A DNA stretch of 25,792 nt from NCBI GenBank assembly GCA_910579075.1, contig CAJTSV010000013.1:21532-47323 (forward strand), given 5' to 3'. The stretch's first letter is position 1. The number at the start of each line of letters is the position of its first letter. This stretch comes from an uncultured Eubacterium sp. (GTDB lineage Bacteria > Bacillota > Clostridia > Lachnospirales > Lachnospiraceae). Both the position numbers and the translations under genes were made by a program. Positions 13,639-22,228 of this stretch are shown here, one piece after another. Under the pieces are notes generated by a model. It was not told the origin of the DNA, did not search any database, and was given only the letters and a program-made list of their open reading frames with translations.

Positions 13639-14939
13639 GAACATACAAGACTCAGATGGAAGCTGCCCGCAGGGGCATTGTGACAGAGGAATTAAAAAAA
13701 GCAGCGGAAAAAGAACAGATGACGCCGGAAGAACTGATGCCGCTTATTGCGCAGGGGAAAGCCGTTATCTGTGCCAATAAAAACCACGCCTGCATCGAAC
13801 CGCAGGCAGTCGGTTCCATGCTGCGCACAAAAATCAATGTCAACCTGGGCGTGTCCCGTGACTGCAGGGATTATGATATTGAGATGCGCAAGGTTATGGA
13901 AGCAGTCCGCCTGGGTGCCGATGCGGTTATGGATTTATCTTCCCATGGCGATACAGGGCCGTTCCGCCGCAGGCTGGCTTCGGAATGCCCGGCCATGATA
14001 GGGACGGTTCCGGTCTATGATTCGGTTATCCATTACCAGCGGGATTTGGACTTGCTGACGGCAAAGGACTTTATCGATGTCGTGCGCCTGCACGCACAGG
14101 ACGGCGTTGATTTTGTAACGCTGCACTGCGGGATTACGCGAAAGACCATAGACCAGATACGCAGGCATAAGCGAAAGATGAACATTGTATCGCGCGGCGG
14201 CTCGCTTGTGTTTGCCTGGATGTGCATGACTGGGAACGAAAACCCGTTTTACGAATATTTTGATGAAATTTTAGAAATCTGCCGGGAATATGATGTTACC
14301 ATTTCCCTCGGGGATGCCTGCCGTCCGGGCTGCCTGGCAGATGCGTCGGACGTCTGCCAGATAGAAGAACTGGTACGCCTTGGCGAGCTGACAAGGCGTG
14401 CGTGGGAAAAAGATGTGCAGGTCATTGTTGAAGGGCCGGGGCATATGCCTATGGACCAGATTGCGGCCAATATGAAAATCCAGCAGACCATCTGCGGCGG
14501 GGCGCCGTTTTATGTGCTCGGGCCGCTGGTGACGGATATTGCGCCGGGGTATGACCACATTACATCTGCGATTGGCGGGGCTATTGCGGCAGCCAGCGGG
14601 GCAGCATTTTTATGCTATGTGACCCCGGCAGAACATCTGGCGCTGCCCAATGTAGAAGATGTAAAGCAGGGGATTATGGCTTCGAAGATTGCGGCGCATG
14701 CGGCGGACATAGCAAAAGGCGTGCGCGGAGCCAGGGATATGGACGATAAAATGGCAGATGCCCGCAGAAAGCTGGACTGGGAAGCGCAGTGGGCCTGTGC
14801 CATGGATGCCCGGACCGCAGAAAAAGTACGCGAAGAACGCCGCCCGGAACACGACGATACCTGTTCCATGTGCGGGAAATTCTGTGCCGTGCGCAGCATG
14901 AATAAGGCGCTTGCAGGGGAACATATCGATATCCTGTAA
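13635..14939 (+). CDS. thiC: Phosphomethylpyrimidine synthase ThiC
   Basis: A 434-residue radical-SAM enzyme that rearranges AIR (aminoimidazole ribotide) into HMP phosphate, the pyrimidine part of thiamine. It is the short form without the long N-terminal extension of enterobacterial ThiC. Landmarks include INVNLGVSRDC, GADAVMDLSSHGD, FVTLHCGI, SRGGSLVFAWM, ISLGDACRPG, EGPGHMPMDQI and GPLVTDIAPGYDHI. The C-terminal cluster motif CSMCGKFC (Cys410, 413, 417) is present, with three residues in the second gap as seen rather than the four of E. coli. The start at 13635 overlaps the HAD stop in ATGA, with AGGAGGAGGG just upstream. It is the last gene of the operon, followed by a duplicated scrap of its own 3' end and a terminator. 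Confidence 0.97.
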   Translation: MRTYKTQMEAARRGIVTEELKKAAEKEQMTPEELMPLIAQGKAVICANKNHACIEPQAVGSMLRTKINVNLGVSRDCRDYDIEMRKVMEAVRLGADAVMDLSSHGDTGPFRRRLASECPAMIGTVPVYDSVIHYQRDLDLLTAKDFIDVVRLHAQDGVDFVTLHCGITRKTIDQIRRHKRKMNIVSRGGSLVFAWMCMTGNENPFYEYFDEILEICREYDVTISLGDACRPGCLADASDVCQIEELVRLGELTRRAWEKDVQVIVEGPGHMPMDQIAANMKIQQTICGGAPFYVLGPLVTDIAPGYDHITSAIGGAIAAASGAAFLCYVTPAEHLALPNVEDVKQGIMASKIAAHAADIAKGVRGARDMDDKMADARRKLDWEAQWACAMDARTAEKVREERRPEHDDTCSMCGKFCAVRSMNKALAGEHIDIL

Positions 14940-14992
14940 TCTGCGCCATGCGCAGCATGAATAAGGCATTTGCAGGGAACATGGGAATATCC
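14881..14992 (+). repeat. Tandem duplication of the thiC 3' end
   Basis: Bases 14881-14934, coding the thiC tail RSMNKALAGEHIDIL, recur at 14940-14992 directly after the stop codon, with several substitutions and two small gaps. The shared core GCGCAGCATGAATAAGGC is exact. The period is 59 bp. The second copy is non-coding in its present place. Confidence 0.85.
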
Positions 14993-15019
14993 GGGTTTCC
15001 TGCCTGCTATACAGCCTGG

Positions 15020-15067
15020 AAAAGCCGGGGAGCATTCCGTTTTTTGGAAATGCTTCCCGGCTTTTTT
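15020..15067 (+). terminator. Terminator of the thiamine operon
   Basis: AAAAGCCGGGGAGCATTCC pairs with GGAAATGCTTCCCGGCTTTT (about 17 bp with one bulge and a G-T pair), followed by T6 at 15062-15067. Confidence 0.92.
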
Positions 15068-15113
15068 GCATTTTCTGGAATACTTCTTTAAAATCATCTG
15101 AAATCTGAACTAT

Positions 15114-15171
15114 TTTACATGAAAATTTTCATACTGTATATACTCCCAAATATGATAAATTTATTCATATT
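15114..15171 (+). promoter_or_regulatory. Promoter of the sensor operon with palindromic operator candidates
   Basis: -35 TTTACA (15114-15119), a 17-bp spacer and -10 TATATA (15137-15142). The perfect 14-bp palindrome ATGAAAATTTTCAT at 15119-15132 fills most of the spacer. A second inverted repeat, AATATGA/TCATATT around a 9-bp centre, lies at 15149-15171, at and just after the predicted start site. Confidence 0.6.
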
Positions 15172-15209
15172 ACATTTTTTTCACAACACAGGCAAAAGGA
15201 GAGACAGCC

Positions 15210-16535
15210 ATGCATAGCAGCCATGACTGGAAACGGGCAGTACTGCCGCTTCTTGCGGCAGCTGTCCTGGCAGCGTATTTTCTCACAGCCTGCCAGGGGT
15301 CCGCAGGCGGGTATTTCCGGGCAGGGCGGCAGGCACAGCCTGGGCAGGGCGGGCAGAAAGAAGCCATTACTGTCTGGGCATGGGATGAAAACTATAATAT
15401 TGCTGCGGTAAAAGAGGCTGCCAGGAGGTACCGGCAGAAGCACCCGCAGGCAGAATTTGATATTGTCTGCATGACACAGGAAGAAATCATGGCACGCCTT
15501 CGCACCGCGGTATTTACGGGAAGCCATAAATCCCTGCCGGATATTGTGCTGATAGAAGATTACAGCGTGCAGTATTTTCTGCAGAATTACCGGAATGAAT
15601 TCCTGCCCTTAGACAGCATCGTTTCCAAGGATGATTTTGCCCCATGCAGGACAGGCGTCAGCCAGGCGGGCGGCTCCATATACGGCCTGCCGTTTGACAA
15701 TGGCACTATCGGGCTGTTTTACCGGCTGGACATTATCCGGCAGGCGGGGTTTACGGAACAGGATATGCGCTGCCTGACCTGGGAGCGGTTTTTGCATATC
15801 GCAAAAAAGGTAAAGGAAAAGACGGGAAAATTCATGCTGTCCATGAATCCGTCGGACCTGCCTTTGATACGAATGATGCTGCAAAGCGCAGGCTCCTGGT
15901 ATACGGATGAACACGGACAGCTGAACCTGGCGGATAATCCGGTTATGGCCGAGGCGGTGCGGCTGTACAAAGAAATGGCAGAAAGCGGCATAGCCATGAC
16001 GATTGCAGACTGGAACCAGTTTGTGCATGGCTACTGGGAAGGCAGGACAGCAGCCGTGCTGACAGGGGCGTGGATTTCGGCCAGCATCGCAAAGCAGTCA
16101 TCCCAGAGCGGGCTCTGGCGCATGGCAGAGGTTCCCAGAATGGAAAACTGCCCGGAATCGGTCAATGCATCCTGTATCGGCGGCAGCAGCTGGTATGTGC
16201 TTCGGTATGCAGGTGCGCCGCAGCAGTCGGTGCAGTTTTTAAAGGAGACATTTGCATCCGATACCGGGCTGATGGACGTACTGGCAGACAGCATACACCT
16301 GCTCAGTGCACACAGGGCATTGCAGGAAAGTGAAAGCTATCAGAAGGGGCATCCGTTTTACGGCGGACAGATAATTTATCAGGATTTAATTTCCTGGACA
16401 AATAAAATACCGGAGGTGAATTACGGGGCAGATACTTACAGGGCAGAAGCCATCGTAGCGCAGGCTTTGCAGGAAATCTTAAAGGGAGGCGATATTGCCG
16501 GGGCGCTGGAAACATACCAGGAAAAATACGGATAA
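15210..16535 (+). CDS. Extracellular solute-binding lipoprotein 1 (sugar ABC type), beside the two-component genes
   Basis: A 441-residue secreted lipoprotein. The signal peptide covers about residues 9-27, with lipobox LTAC and the lipid-bearing Cys28. The mature part fits the carbohydrate-binding cluster SBP_bac_1: ITVWAWDENYN, LPDIVLIEDYSVQYF, YGLPFDNGTIGLFYR and GGSSWYVLRYA. It is clearly paralogous to the second binding protein at 20009, which shares the VPFDNG-type hinge and the ITDW/NDYDQ-like region. The start ATG 15210 follows AAAGGAGAG. The next genes are a response regulator and kinase 25 bp downstream, so this protein is placed with the regulators rather than the permeases. It may present a sugar to the kinase, as in binding-protein/kinase sensing systems, or be an older transport subunit. 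Ligand unknown. Confidence 0.93.
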   Translation: MHSSHDWKRAVLPLLAAAVLAAYFLTACQGSAGGYFRAGRQAQPGQGGQKEAITVWAWDENYNIAAVKEAARRYRQKHPQAEFDIVCMTQEEIMARLRTAVFTGSHKSLPDIVLIEDYSVQYFLQNYRNEFLPLDSIVSKDDFAPCRTGVSQAGGSIYGLPFDNGTIGLFYRLDIIRQAGFTEQDMRCLTWERFLHIAKKVKEKTGKFMLSMNPSDLPLIRMMLQSAGSWYTDEHGQLNLADNPVMAEAVRLYKEMAESGIAMTIADWNQFVHGYWEGRTAAVLTGAWISASIAKQSSQSGLWRMAEVPRMENCPESVNASCIGGSSWYVLRYAGAPQQSVQFLKETFASDTGLMDVLADSIHLLSAHRALQESESYQKGHPFYGGQIIYQDLISWTNKIPEVNYGADTYRAEAIVAQALQEILKGGDIAGALETYQEKYG

Positions 16536-16560
16536 CTACACAAAGACAGGGGGATTTGGA

Positions 16561-18090
16561 ATGTTTTGCAAGGTAATGATTGTTGATGATGAATATATTA
16601 TGCGCCAGGGCATCCGGCATATGATTGAGTGGGAGAAAGAAGGCTACCAGCTTGTGGCAGAAGCGGCAAACGGGGAAGAAGGGCTGGCGATGATAGAGGA
16701 GCACAAGCCGGATATCGTGCTGGCGGATATTGTAATGCCGGTTCTGGACGGAATGGATTTTTCTGTGATTGTGAAAAAGCGTTTTCCGCAGGTCAGGCTG
16801 ATTATACTGAGCAGCTACGATGATTTTGAATATGTCAAAAAAACACTGCTGAGCGGGGCGTGCGACTATGTATTAAAGCCGTCGCTGAATCCCCAGGAGC
16901 TGCTCGGCGTGCTTGGGAGGACAGCAGCCATGATTCCGGGCATGTATCTGGAAAAAAAACTGGAACTTTCGGTGACGGAAAAACTGAGCCGTTATCTGAA
17001 CGGATATGAGGCCAATTTTACGGAAGGGGACTTCCGGCACCGCTTTCCTTATTCAAAATGCCGCCTGCTGCTTTCGAAGGACTGTATCGGGCAGGAAGGG
17101 CGGCTTGAAGACGGGACGGAGCTGGTGCGCTTTGTCAGGGATTACTGGAAAGAACAGAAAAACTATGAGACCGAAGTGATTTTTGCCGGAGGGGAAGCCT
17201 GTGCCGTAATTTTGAATTACCGGGTCTGTGACGAAGAACAGATACGCGGACAGGCAGAGCAGTGCGTCCGCAAAACTGCCTGCTACAGGCCCGGAAGCTT
17301 CTGGGTTTACGGGGCGGTGTTTGAGGGCATGGCCGGGCTGGACAGCTACCGCCAGGGCTGCGGGCTTTTGGAACTGAAATTTTATTATAAAGACACGCCG
17401 TTTTTAAGCGCTGCCCAGGCCAGAAAGCATAAAAAACTGGAGCGGTTTAATTATGAGCAGTATGCAGAACTGCTGAAATACCGCAATTATAAAGAAGCGC
17501 TGCAGCAGCTGGAAGCATATATCGCGTATATGTGCAGCTGTACGGCTGAGGAATATCTGCTGAAAAACACGGCAAAGAATTTAATTTACAATTTTCTTCT
17601 GGAAAAAGAGAAGGCAGGAGGCGGAATGAAGGCAAGCAAATCAGATTTTTTCCGGAAAATCGACCAGAGCCGTTATGTGCAGGATTTCCGGCAGCAGTTC
17701 GGGCAGGTGGTAAAAGAGCTCGAGCAGGAGTGCGAGGGAAGCGGACAGGCGCATGACAGCCTGCATGAAATCAAACAGTATATTCAGAAGCATTACGCGC
17801 AGGATTTGGAACTGGCAAAGATTGCCAAAGAATTTAATTATAATTATAATTATCTGTCCACGTATTTCAACCGGAAGGTGGGGGAAAGCTTTTCGGAATA
17901 CGTCAACCGCATCCGCATTGAAAAGGCATGTGAAATATTAAAATCGTCTTCCTGTACGATAGCGCAGGTCAGTGAAATGACGGGATATTCAGACCCGAGC
18001 TATTTTTCCAGAATCTTTAAAAACCAGACGGGAAAAACGCCTTCCCAGTGGAAACGGCGGCTTGGCAAAACGGACGGGATGGCTGAATGA
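16561..18090 (+). CDS. YesN-type response regulator with AraC DNA-binding domain
   Basis: 509 residues. The receiver domain is at 1-120, with acidic pair Asp9/Asp10, phosphoacceptor Asp56 (DIVLADIVMP), a Ser-Ser of IILSSYDDFEYV and Lys in DYVLKPS. A long middle region of about 280 residues has no recognised motif. The AraC double helix-turn-helix covers about 410-505, with LELAKIAKEFNYNYNYLSTY and MTGYSDPSYFSRIFK. Such regulators control neighbouring sugar uptake genes in Bacillota. The open frame reaches back to 16495 inside the previous gene. The ATG at 16561 is chosen because AGGGGGA precedes it and MFCKVMIVDDE is the normal receiver start. It shares an ATGA overlap with the kinase gene. 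Likely target: the binding-protein/permease genes at 20009. Confidence 0.95.
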   Translation: MFCKVMIVDDEYIMRQGIRHMIEWEKEGYQLVAEAANGEEGLAMIEEHKPDIVLADIVMPVLDGMDFSVIVKKRFPQVRLIILSSYDDFEYVKKTLLSGACDYVLKPSLNPQELLGVLGRTAAMIPGMYLEKKLELSVTEKLSRYLNGYEANFTEGDFRHRFPYSKCRLLLSKDCIGQEGRLEDGTELVRFVRDYWKEQKNYETEVIFAGGEACAVILNYRVCDEEQIRGQAEQCVRKTACYRPGSFWVYGAVFEGMAGLDSYRQGCGLLELKFYYKDTPFLSAAQARKHKKLERFNYEQYAELLKYRNYKEALQQLEAYIAYMCSCTAEEYLLKNTAKNLIYNFLLEKEKAGGGMKASKSDFFRKIDQSRYVQDFRQQFGQVVKELEQECEGSGQAHDSLHEIKQYIQKHYAQDLELAKIAKEFNYNYNYLSTYFNRKVGESFSEYVNRIRIEKACEILKSSSCTIAQVSEMTGYSDPSYFSRIFKNQTGKTPSQWKRRLGKTDGMAE

Positions 18091-19857
18091 AAAAGATTCA
18101 CGTAAACAGCCTGTTTTTTAAGCTGGCACTGTCCGTGCTGGCCGGCGTGGCTGTGCTGTCGGCAGTCCTTTCTTATGTCAATATCTATTCATCCGAGCAG
18201 GTATTTACGGATATGTTTTCCAAGTCACAGGAAAAAATATTCGGACAGATAGAAGAACGGTTTTACAGCCTGTATACAGATTTTGCGGAAATATCCGGGG
18301 CTGTTGCAGAGGATGAGGCGGTACAGGCATACCTGGCGTATCAGGGGGATGATACCGTAACCGAACAGCAGCTTGTTTACCAGATGCAGCAGCGGGTGAA
18401 GCAGACGAAAATCCACGAATACAATAACGTCACGCTCTGGATTGCGGGTACCTCGGGCCGGAATTACATGTATAATTATGCGGACATTGTAAATGTGCCG
18501 CTTGCAGAAATTTTTCAGTACCCGGTGACCATCGATGCGTCAGAGCATCCCGGACAGGTGTCGTGCAGCTATATGGAATCCGGGTTTACGGACACGATGA
18601 AAAACACCCCGGCCGTCATTGTGTGCCGGGCGGTTTTAAACCGGCGCCATGAGGTGTGCGGTTTTGTGTACCTGATGGTCAAAGAGTCGGAAATACGCAG
18701 CTTTTATGATTATTTTCTGACCGGCAACAGCAACATTGTTGTCTTCAATCATGCAAATGAGGTGATTTCTACCAATAACCCGGAATATTTCCAGGCCGGG
18801 AGCGAAGAATTAAATGATATTTTAAATATTGTTGCACAGGCGAAGGAAAGCAGGAGTTACCATGCGCTGCGCAGGGAAAACGGGGAGAGCATCCGGTATC
18901 TGGTACAGCAGTTTTCGAATTCGGATTTTGTCATTGCAGGGACGGTGAATGCAAAGAAGGCCTTTTATGAGGAATATGGCCTGTACCGGAGCATTGCGGT
19001 GGCTTTTGTGATTGCGGCAAAAACCATACTGGCTGTTTTTTTTTCTTGTGCGGCGGCAGACCCGGCCGCTTTCCCGCCTTGCGGACAGCATGCGGGATTT
19101 AAAGCAGCGGGATTTTGACGGGTATGTGCCGGTGGAAGGCACGGACGAAATCCGTGAGCTTTCCAGGACGTATAATGAAATGCTGGCGGATATCCGCCAT
19201 TATATCGAAAAGGTCATGCAGACCGAGCAGGACAAGCGCACGGCGGAGCTGCGCGCGCTGCAGATGCAGATTAACCCGCATTATATTTACAATACGCTTG
19301 CGGGCATCAAATGGCTGATTCTGCAGGGAGACGGCGGGAAGGCAGCGGCTACGCTGGATGCGTTTATCGCGCTGCTGCGCAATACAATCAGCAATGCGGA
19401 TGAATTTATCACAATCCGCCAGGAAGAACAGAACCTGCGCAATTATGTGCAGATAAGCCAGGCCAGGTATGGAAATAAAATACAGGTTGAATTTTATATA
19501 CAGGATTGCTGCATGGAAGCAAAAATTCCAAAGCTGCTGCTGCAGCCATTTATTGAGAATGCGTTTTTCCATGCCTTTCCGTGCGGGCAGCGCGGCAATA
19601 TCAACGTATTTATCCAGAAAAGGGATGAACGCCTTATCATAGAAATCGCAGATGACGGGGCCGGCATGACCAGGCAGCAGCTGGAAAGCGGGAAGGACGG
19701 GAGAAAAAGGACAGAGCATTACTCCGGAATCGGGATTAATAATATCGACGAGCGCCTGAAGCTGATATACGGGACGGAATATACCCTGAATATTGAAAGC
19801 CGTAAAGGCTGCGGCACGACGGTTACGGCAGGGATTCCGTACTCTGTTATGAAATAA
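18087..19857 (+). pseudogene. YesM-type sensor histidine kinase, frame broken at a T9 run
   Basis: Two overlapping frames together make one kinase. The first (18087 onward) has TM1 at about residues 10-30, a roughly 270-residue outside sensor region and the start of TM2 (AVAFVIAAKTILAVFF). At 19036-19044 there are nine T's. With eight, the frame continues as LVRRQTRPLSRLADSMRDLK into HAMP and the kinase. The second part carries the His-kinase motif QMQINPHYIYNTL (His at 19279-19281), N-box PFIENAFFHAF, IADDGAGM and GIGINNIDERLKLIYG, ending at 19857. As written, translation from 18087 ends at 19118 after a junk tail with no kinase. Possible readings are a sequence error, phase-variable or decayed gene, or rescue by slippage on the T run. 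The start overlaps the regulator stop (ATGA). Confidence 0.85.
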
Positions 19858-20008
19858 ATCCCAGAACATGAAAATAATACATGGCTCCGGCAGCAGAATT
19901 TTCCAGAATCTGAATATCCTTCGGATTCTGGTGAAATTTCTCATACCGGGGCTGTTTTTGTCTGTGTTATAGTCAGATTGCAGCAAAACCGAAAAGGAGG
20001 ATAAGTTT
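19858..20008 (+). promoter_or_regulatory. Control region of the sugar transporter genes
   Basis: A -10 TATAGT at 19968-19973 has no recognisable -35 at 16-18 bp, which suits activation by the YesN-type regulator. An inverted repeat CCAGAATC/GATTCTGG lies upstream around 19908-19936, without a T run. AAGGAGG precedes the start codon at 20009. The layout suggests separate expression of sensor genes and transporter genes, though read-through is possible. Confidence 0.4.
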
Positions 20009-21322
20009 ATGAAAAAGAAAGCATGTGCAGTATTACTGGCAGCAGCAGTGGCCACAGCATCCCTGGCAGCGGCCTGCGGCAGCCCTGCTGACAGCAGTGC
20101 AGGAAACGGGAAAGACAGTGAGGGTTCTGCCGAATCCCTGACAGTATGGTGCTGGGACCCGGCATTTAACCTGAATGCAATGCAGAAGGCGGAAGAAATT
20201 TACAAAAAAGACCACCCGGAATTTGAGCTTAATATTGTGGAAACGCCATGGAATGATGTGCAGACAAAGCTGACGACAGCGGTAAGCTCCGGAAAGCTGG
20301 ACAGCCTGCCGGATATTCTGTTAATGCAGGATAATGCGTTTCAGAAAAATGTACTGAGCTATCCCGATGCCTTTTTAGACCTGACAGGTTCTTCCATTGA
20401 TTTTTCCAAGTTTGCAGAAGCAAAAAAGGAGTATTCCATGGTGGACGGGAAAAATTACGGCGTGCCGTTTGACAATGGCGCTGTTATCGGGTGCTACCGC
20501 ACGGATATTTTAAAGGATGCCGGATTTACGATTGATGATTTTACGGACATTACCTGGGAAGAATATATCGCGCTTGGCAAAGACGTGCTTGCAAAGACCG
20601 GAAAGCCGCTGTTATCCTGTATCGGCAGTGAATCGGATGTGATTGTCATGATACTGCAGTCAGCCGGAAGCAGCCTGTTTGACGAAGCAGGCAATCCGTA
20701 TATTGCAAAAAACGAAACCGTAAAAGCAACCGTGGAAGTATACAAGGAACTGGTGGAATCCGGCGTGATGGTAGAGGTCAATGACTACGACCAGTATATC
20801 GGCAGCATGAATAACGAAACCGTGGCGGGCACCATTAACGGATGCTGGATTATGTCTGCGATTCAGACGGCCGAAGACCAGTCCGGGAAATGGGCGCTTA
20901 CCAATATGCCAAGGCTTTCCGGTACAGACAGCGCGACAAACTATTCCAGCAACGGCGGTTCGAGCTGGGCTGTCTGCGCAGACAGCAGCAAGGCAGACCT
21001 GGCTGCGGATTTTCTGGGCAGCACGTTTGGGGCAAGCGTGGAATTCTGGGAAAATGTGCTTCCAAGCGGCGCTCTTTCTACTTATCTGCCGGCAGCTGAA
21101 AGCAGCAAATACGCCGAGCCGAGTGAATTTTTCAGCGGTGAGCCGGTATTTAAAAAAATTACGGATTATGCGTCGAAAATCCCTTCGATTCATACAGGCG
21201 TTTATTATTACGAAGCAAGGGATGCAGTGGCAACGGCAATCCGCAATGTAATCGGGGGCGCTGACATCCAGGCAGAATTGCAGACAGCGGAAGATACGGT
21301 GAACTTTGCAATGGGCAGATAG
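20009..21322 (+). CDS. Extracellular solute-binding lipoprotein 2 of sugar ABC transporter
   Basis: 437 residues. The signal peptide ends at SLAAAC with Cys23 as the lipid site, followed by a Ser/Gly/Asp-rich linker. The mature domain is the SBP_bac_1 carbohydrate-binding fold: ESLTVWCWDPAFNLN, LPDILLMQDNAFQ, YGVPFDNGAVIGCYR, LLSCIGSESDVI, SNGGSSWAVCAD. It captures a sugar outside the membrane and delivers it to the two permeases encoded directly downstream (18 bp gap). It is paralogous to lipoprotein 1 at 15210, with the same order of motifs. The start has AAAAGGAGG before it. No ATPase is encoded nearby. In Bacillota such systems often share a common MsmX-like ATPase. Confidence 0.96.
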   Translation: MKKKACAVLLAAAVATASLAAACGSPADSSAGNGKDSEGSAESLTVWCWDPAFNLNAMQKAEEIYKKDHPEFELNIVETPWNDVQTKLTTAVSSGKLDSLPDILLMQDNAFQKNVLSYPDAFLDLTGSSIDFSKFAEAKKEYSMVDGKNYGVPFDNGAVIGCYRTDILKDAGFTIDDFTDITWEEYIALGKDVLAKTGKPLLSCIGSESDVIVMILQSAGSSLFDEAGNPYIAKNETVKATVEVYKELVESGVMVEVNDYDQYIGSMNNETVAGTINGCWIMSAIQTAEDQSGKWALTNMPRLSGTDSATNYSSNGGSSWAVCADSSKADLAADFLGSTFGASVEFWENVLPSGALSTYLPAAESSKYAEPSEFFSGEPVFKKITDYASKIPSIHTGVYYYEARDAVATAIRNVIGGADIQAELQTAEDTVNFAMGR

Positions 21323-21340
21323 CCCTGAAAGGAGGGTGTG

Positions 21341-22228
21341 ATGAAACAGAAAAAATGGACACTCAGCCAGCGGCAGAGCATGAACGGCTGGGCATTCCTG
21401 ACGCCGGCAGTCCTTCTTATCGTGTTTACGAGCTTTGTGCCGATGATTCAGAGCCTGATCTTGTCCTTAAAGACAGGCATCGGGGAGGGCATGTCCTGGT
21501 CCGGGCTGTATAACTATACGCGGATGTTTCAGGACGGGGTTTTTGTCCAGGCGCTGAAAAATAATTTCTTTTACCTGCTGATACAGGTTCCGGTCATGCT
21601 TGTGCTGGCTTTGGCGCTTGCATCTGCATTAAACAATAAGGACCTGCGTTTTAAGGGGCTGTTCCGCACGGCTATTTTCCTGCCATGTGCGACAACGCTT
21701 GTATCAAGTGCCCTGATATTCCGCTCCCTGTTTGCGGTTGACGGATTTGTCAATACAGTCCTGATAAATCTTGGAATCTTAAATACCGGTTATAATTTCC
21801 TGGGCCATGCGGCAAGTGCAAAAGCCATTATTATTCTTGCGCTTATCTGGAGATGGACGGGCTACAATATGGTCTTTTACCTGTCTGCCCTGCAGAATAT
21901 TGAATACTCGGTGTATGAAGCGGCCAAAATTGACGGCGCATCCCCGATGCAGACCTTCTGGAGAATTACCGTGCCGCTGTTAAAGCCGACGATTCTGCTG
22001 ACGACCATTATGTCTACCAACGGCACCCTGCAGCTGTTTGACGAGTCTGTGAACCTGACAAACGGGGGCCCGGCAAATGCAACGATTACCATGTCTCATT
22101 ACATATATAATATGTCGTTTAAATATGTGCCGAATTTCGGATATGCGGCAGCCATGTCTTATTTTATCCTGATTCTGGTGGCTGTTCTTGCATTTGTGCA
22201 GATGAAAGTGGGTGATAAGCGTGATTAG
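21341..22228 (+). CDS. Sugar ABC transporter permease 1 (UgpA/LacF type)
   Basis: A 295-residue inner-membrane subunit with six helices, beginning with the usual NGWAFLTPAVLLIVFTSFVP segment. The ATPase-contact EAA loop reads EAAKIDGASPMQTFWRITVP. It forms a channel with permease 2. The ATG at 21341 is taken over an in-frame GTG at 21338 because AAAGGAGG at 21328-21335 fits it better. It overlaps the next gene by 8 bp, a sign of translational coupling. Confidence 0.96.
   Translation: MKQKKWTLSQRQSMNGWAFLTPAVLLIVFTSFVPMIQSLILSLKTGIGEGMSWSGLYNYTRMFQDGVFVQALKNNFFYLLIQVPVMLVLALALASALNNKDLRFKGLFRTAIFLPCATTLVSSALIFRSLFAVDGFVNTVLINLGILNTGYNFLGHAASAKAIIILALIWRWTGYNMVFYLSALQNIEYSVYEAAKIDGASPMQTFWRITVPLLKPTILLTTIMSTNGTLQLFDESVNLTNGGPANATITMSHYIYNMSFKYVPNFGYAAAMSYFILILVAVLAFVQMKVGDKRD

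Noticed and set aside
19012..19857. Second half of the kinase as a separate gene
   Set aside because: It has no ribosome site or proper start and begins in the middle of TM2. It joins perfectly to the upstream frame with one T fewer.
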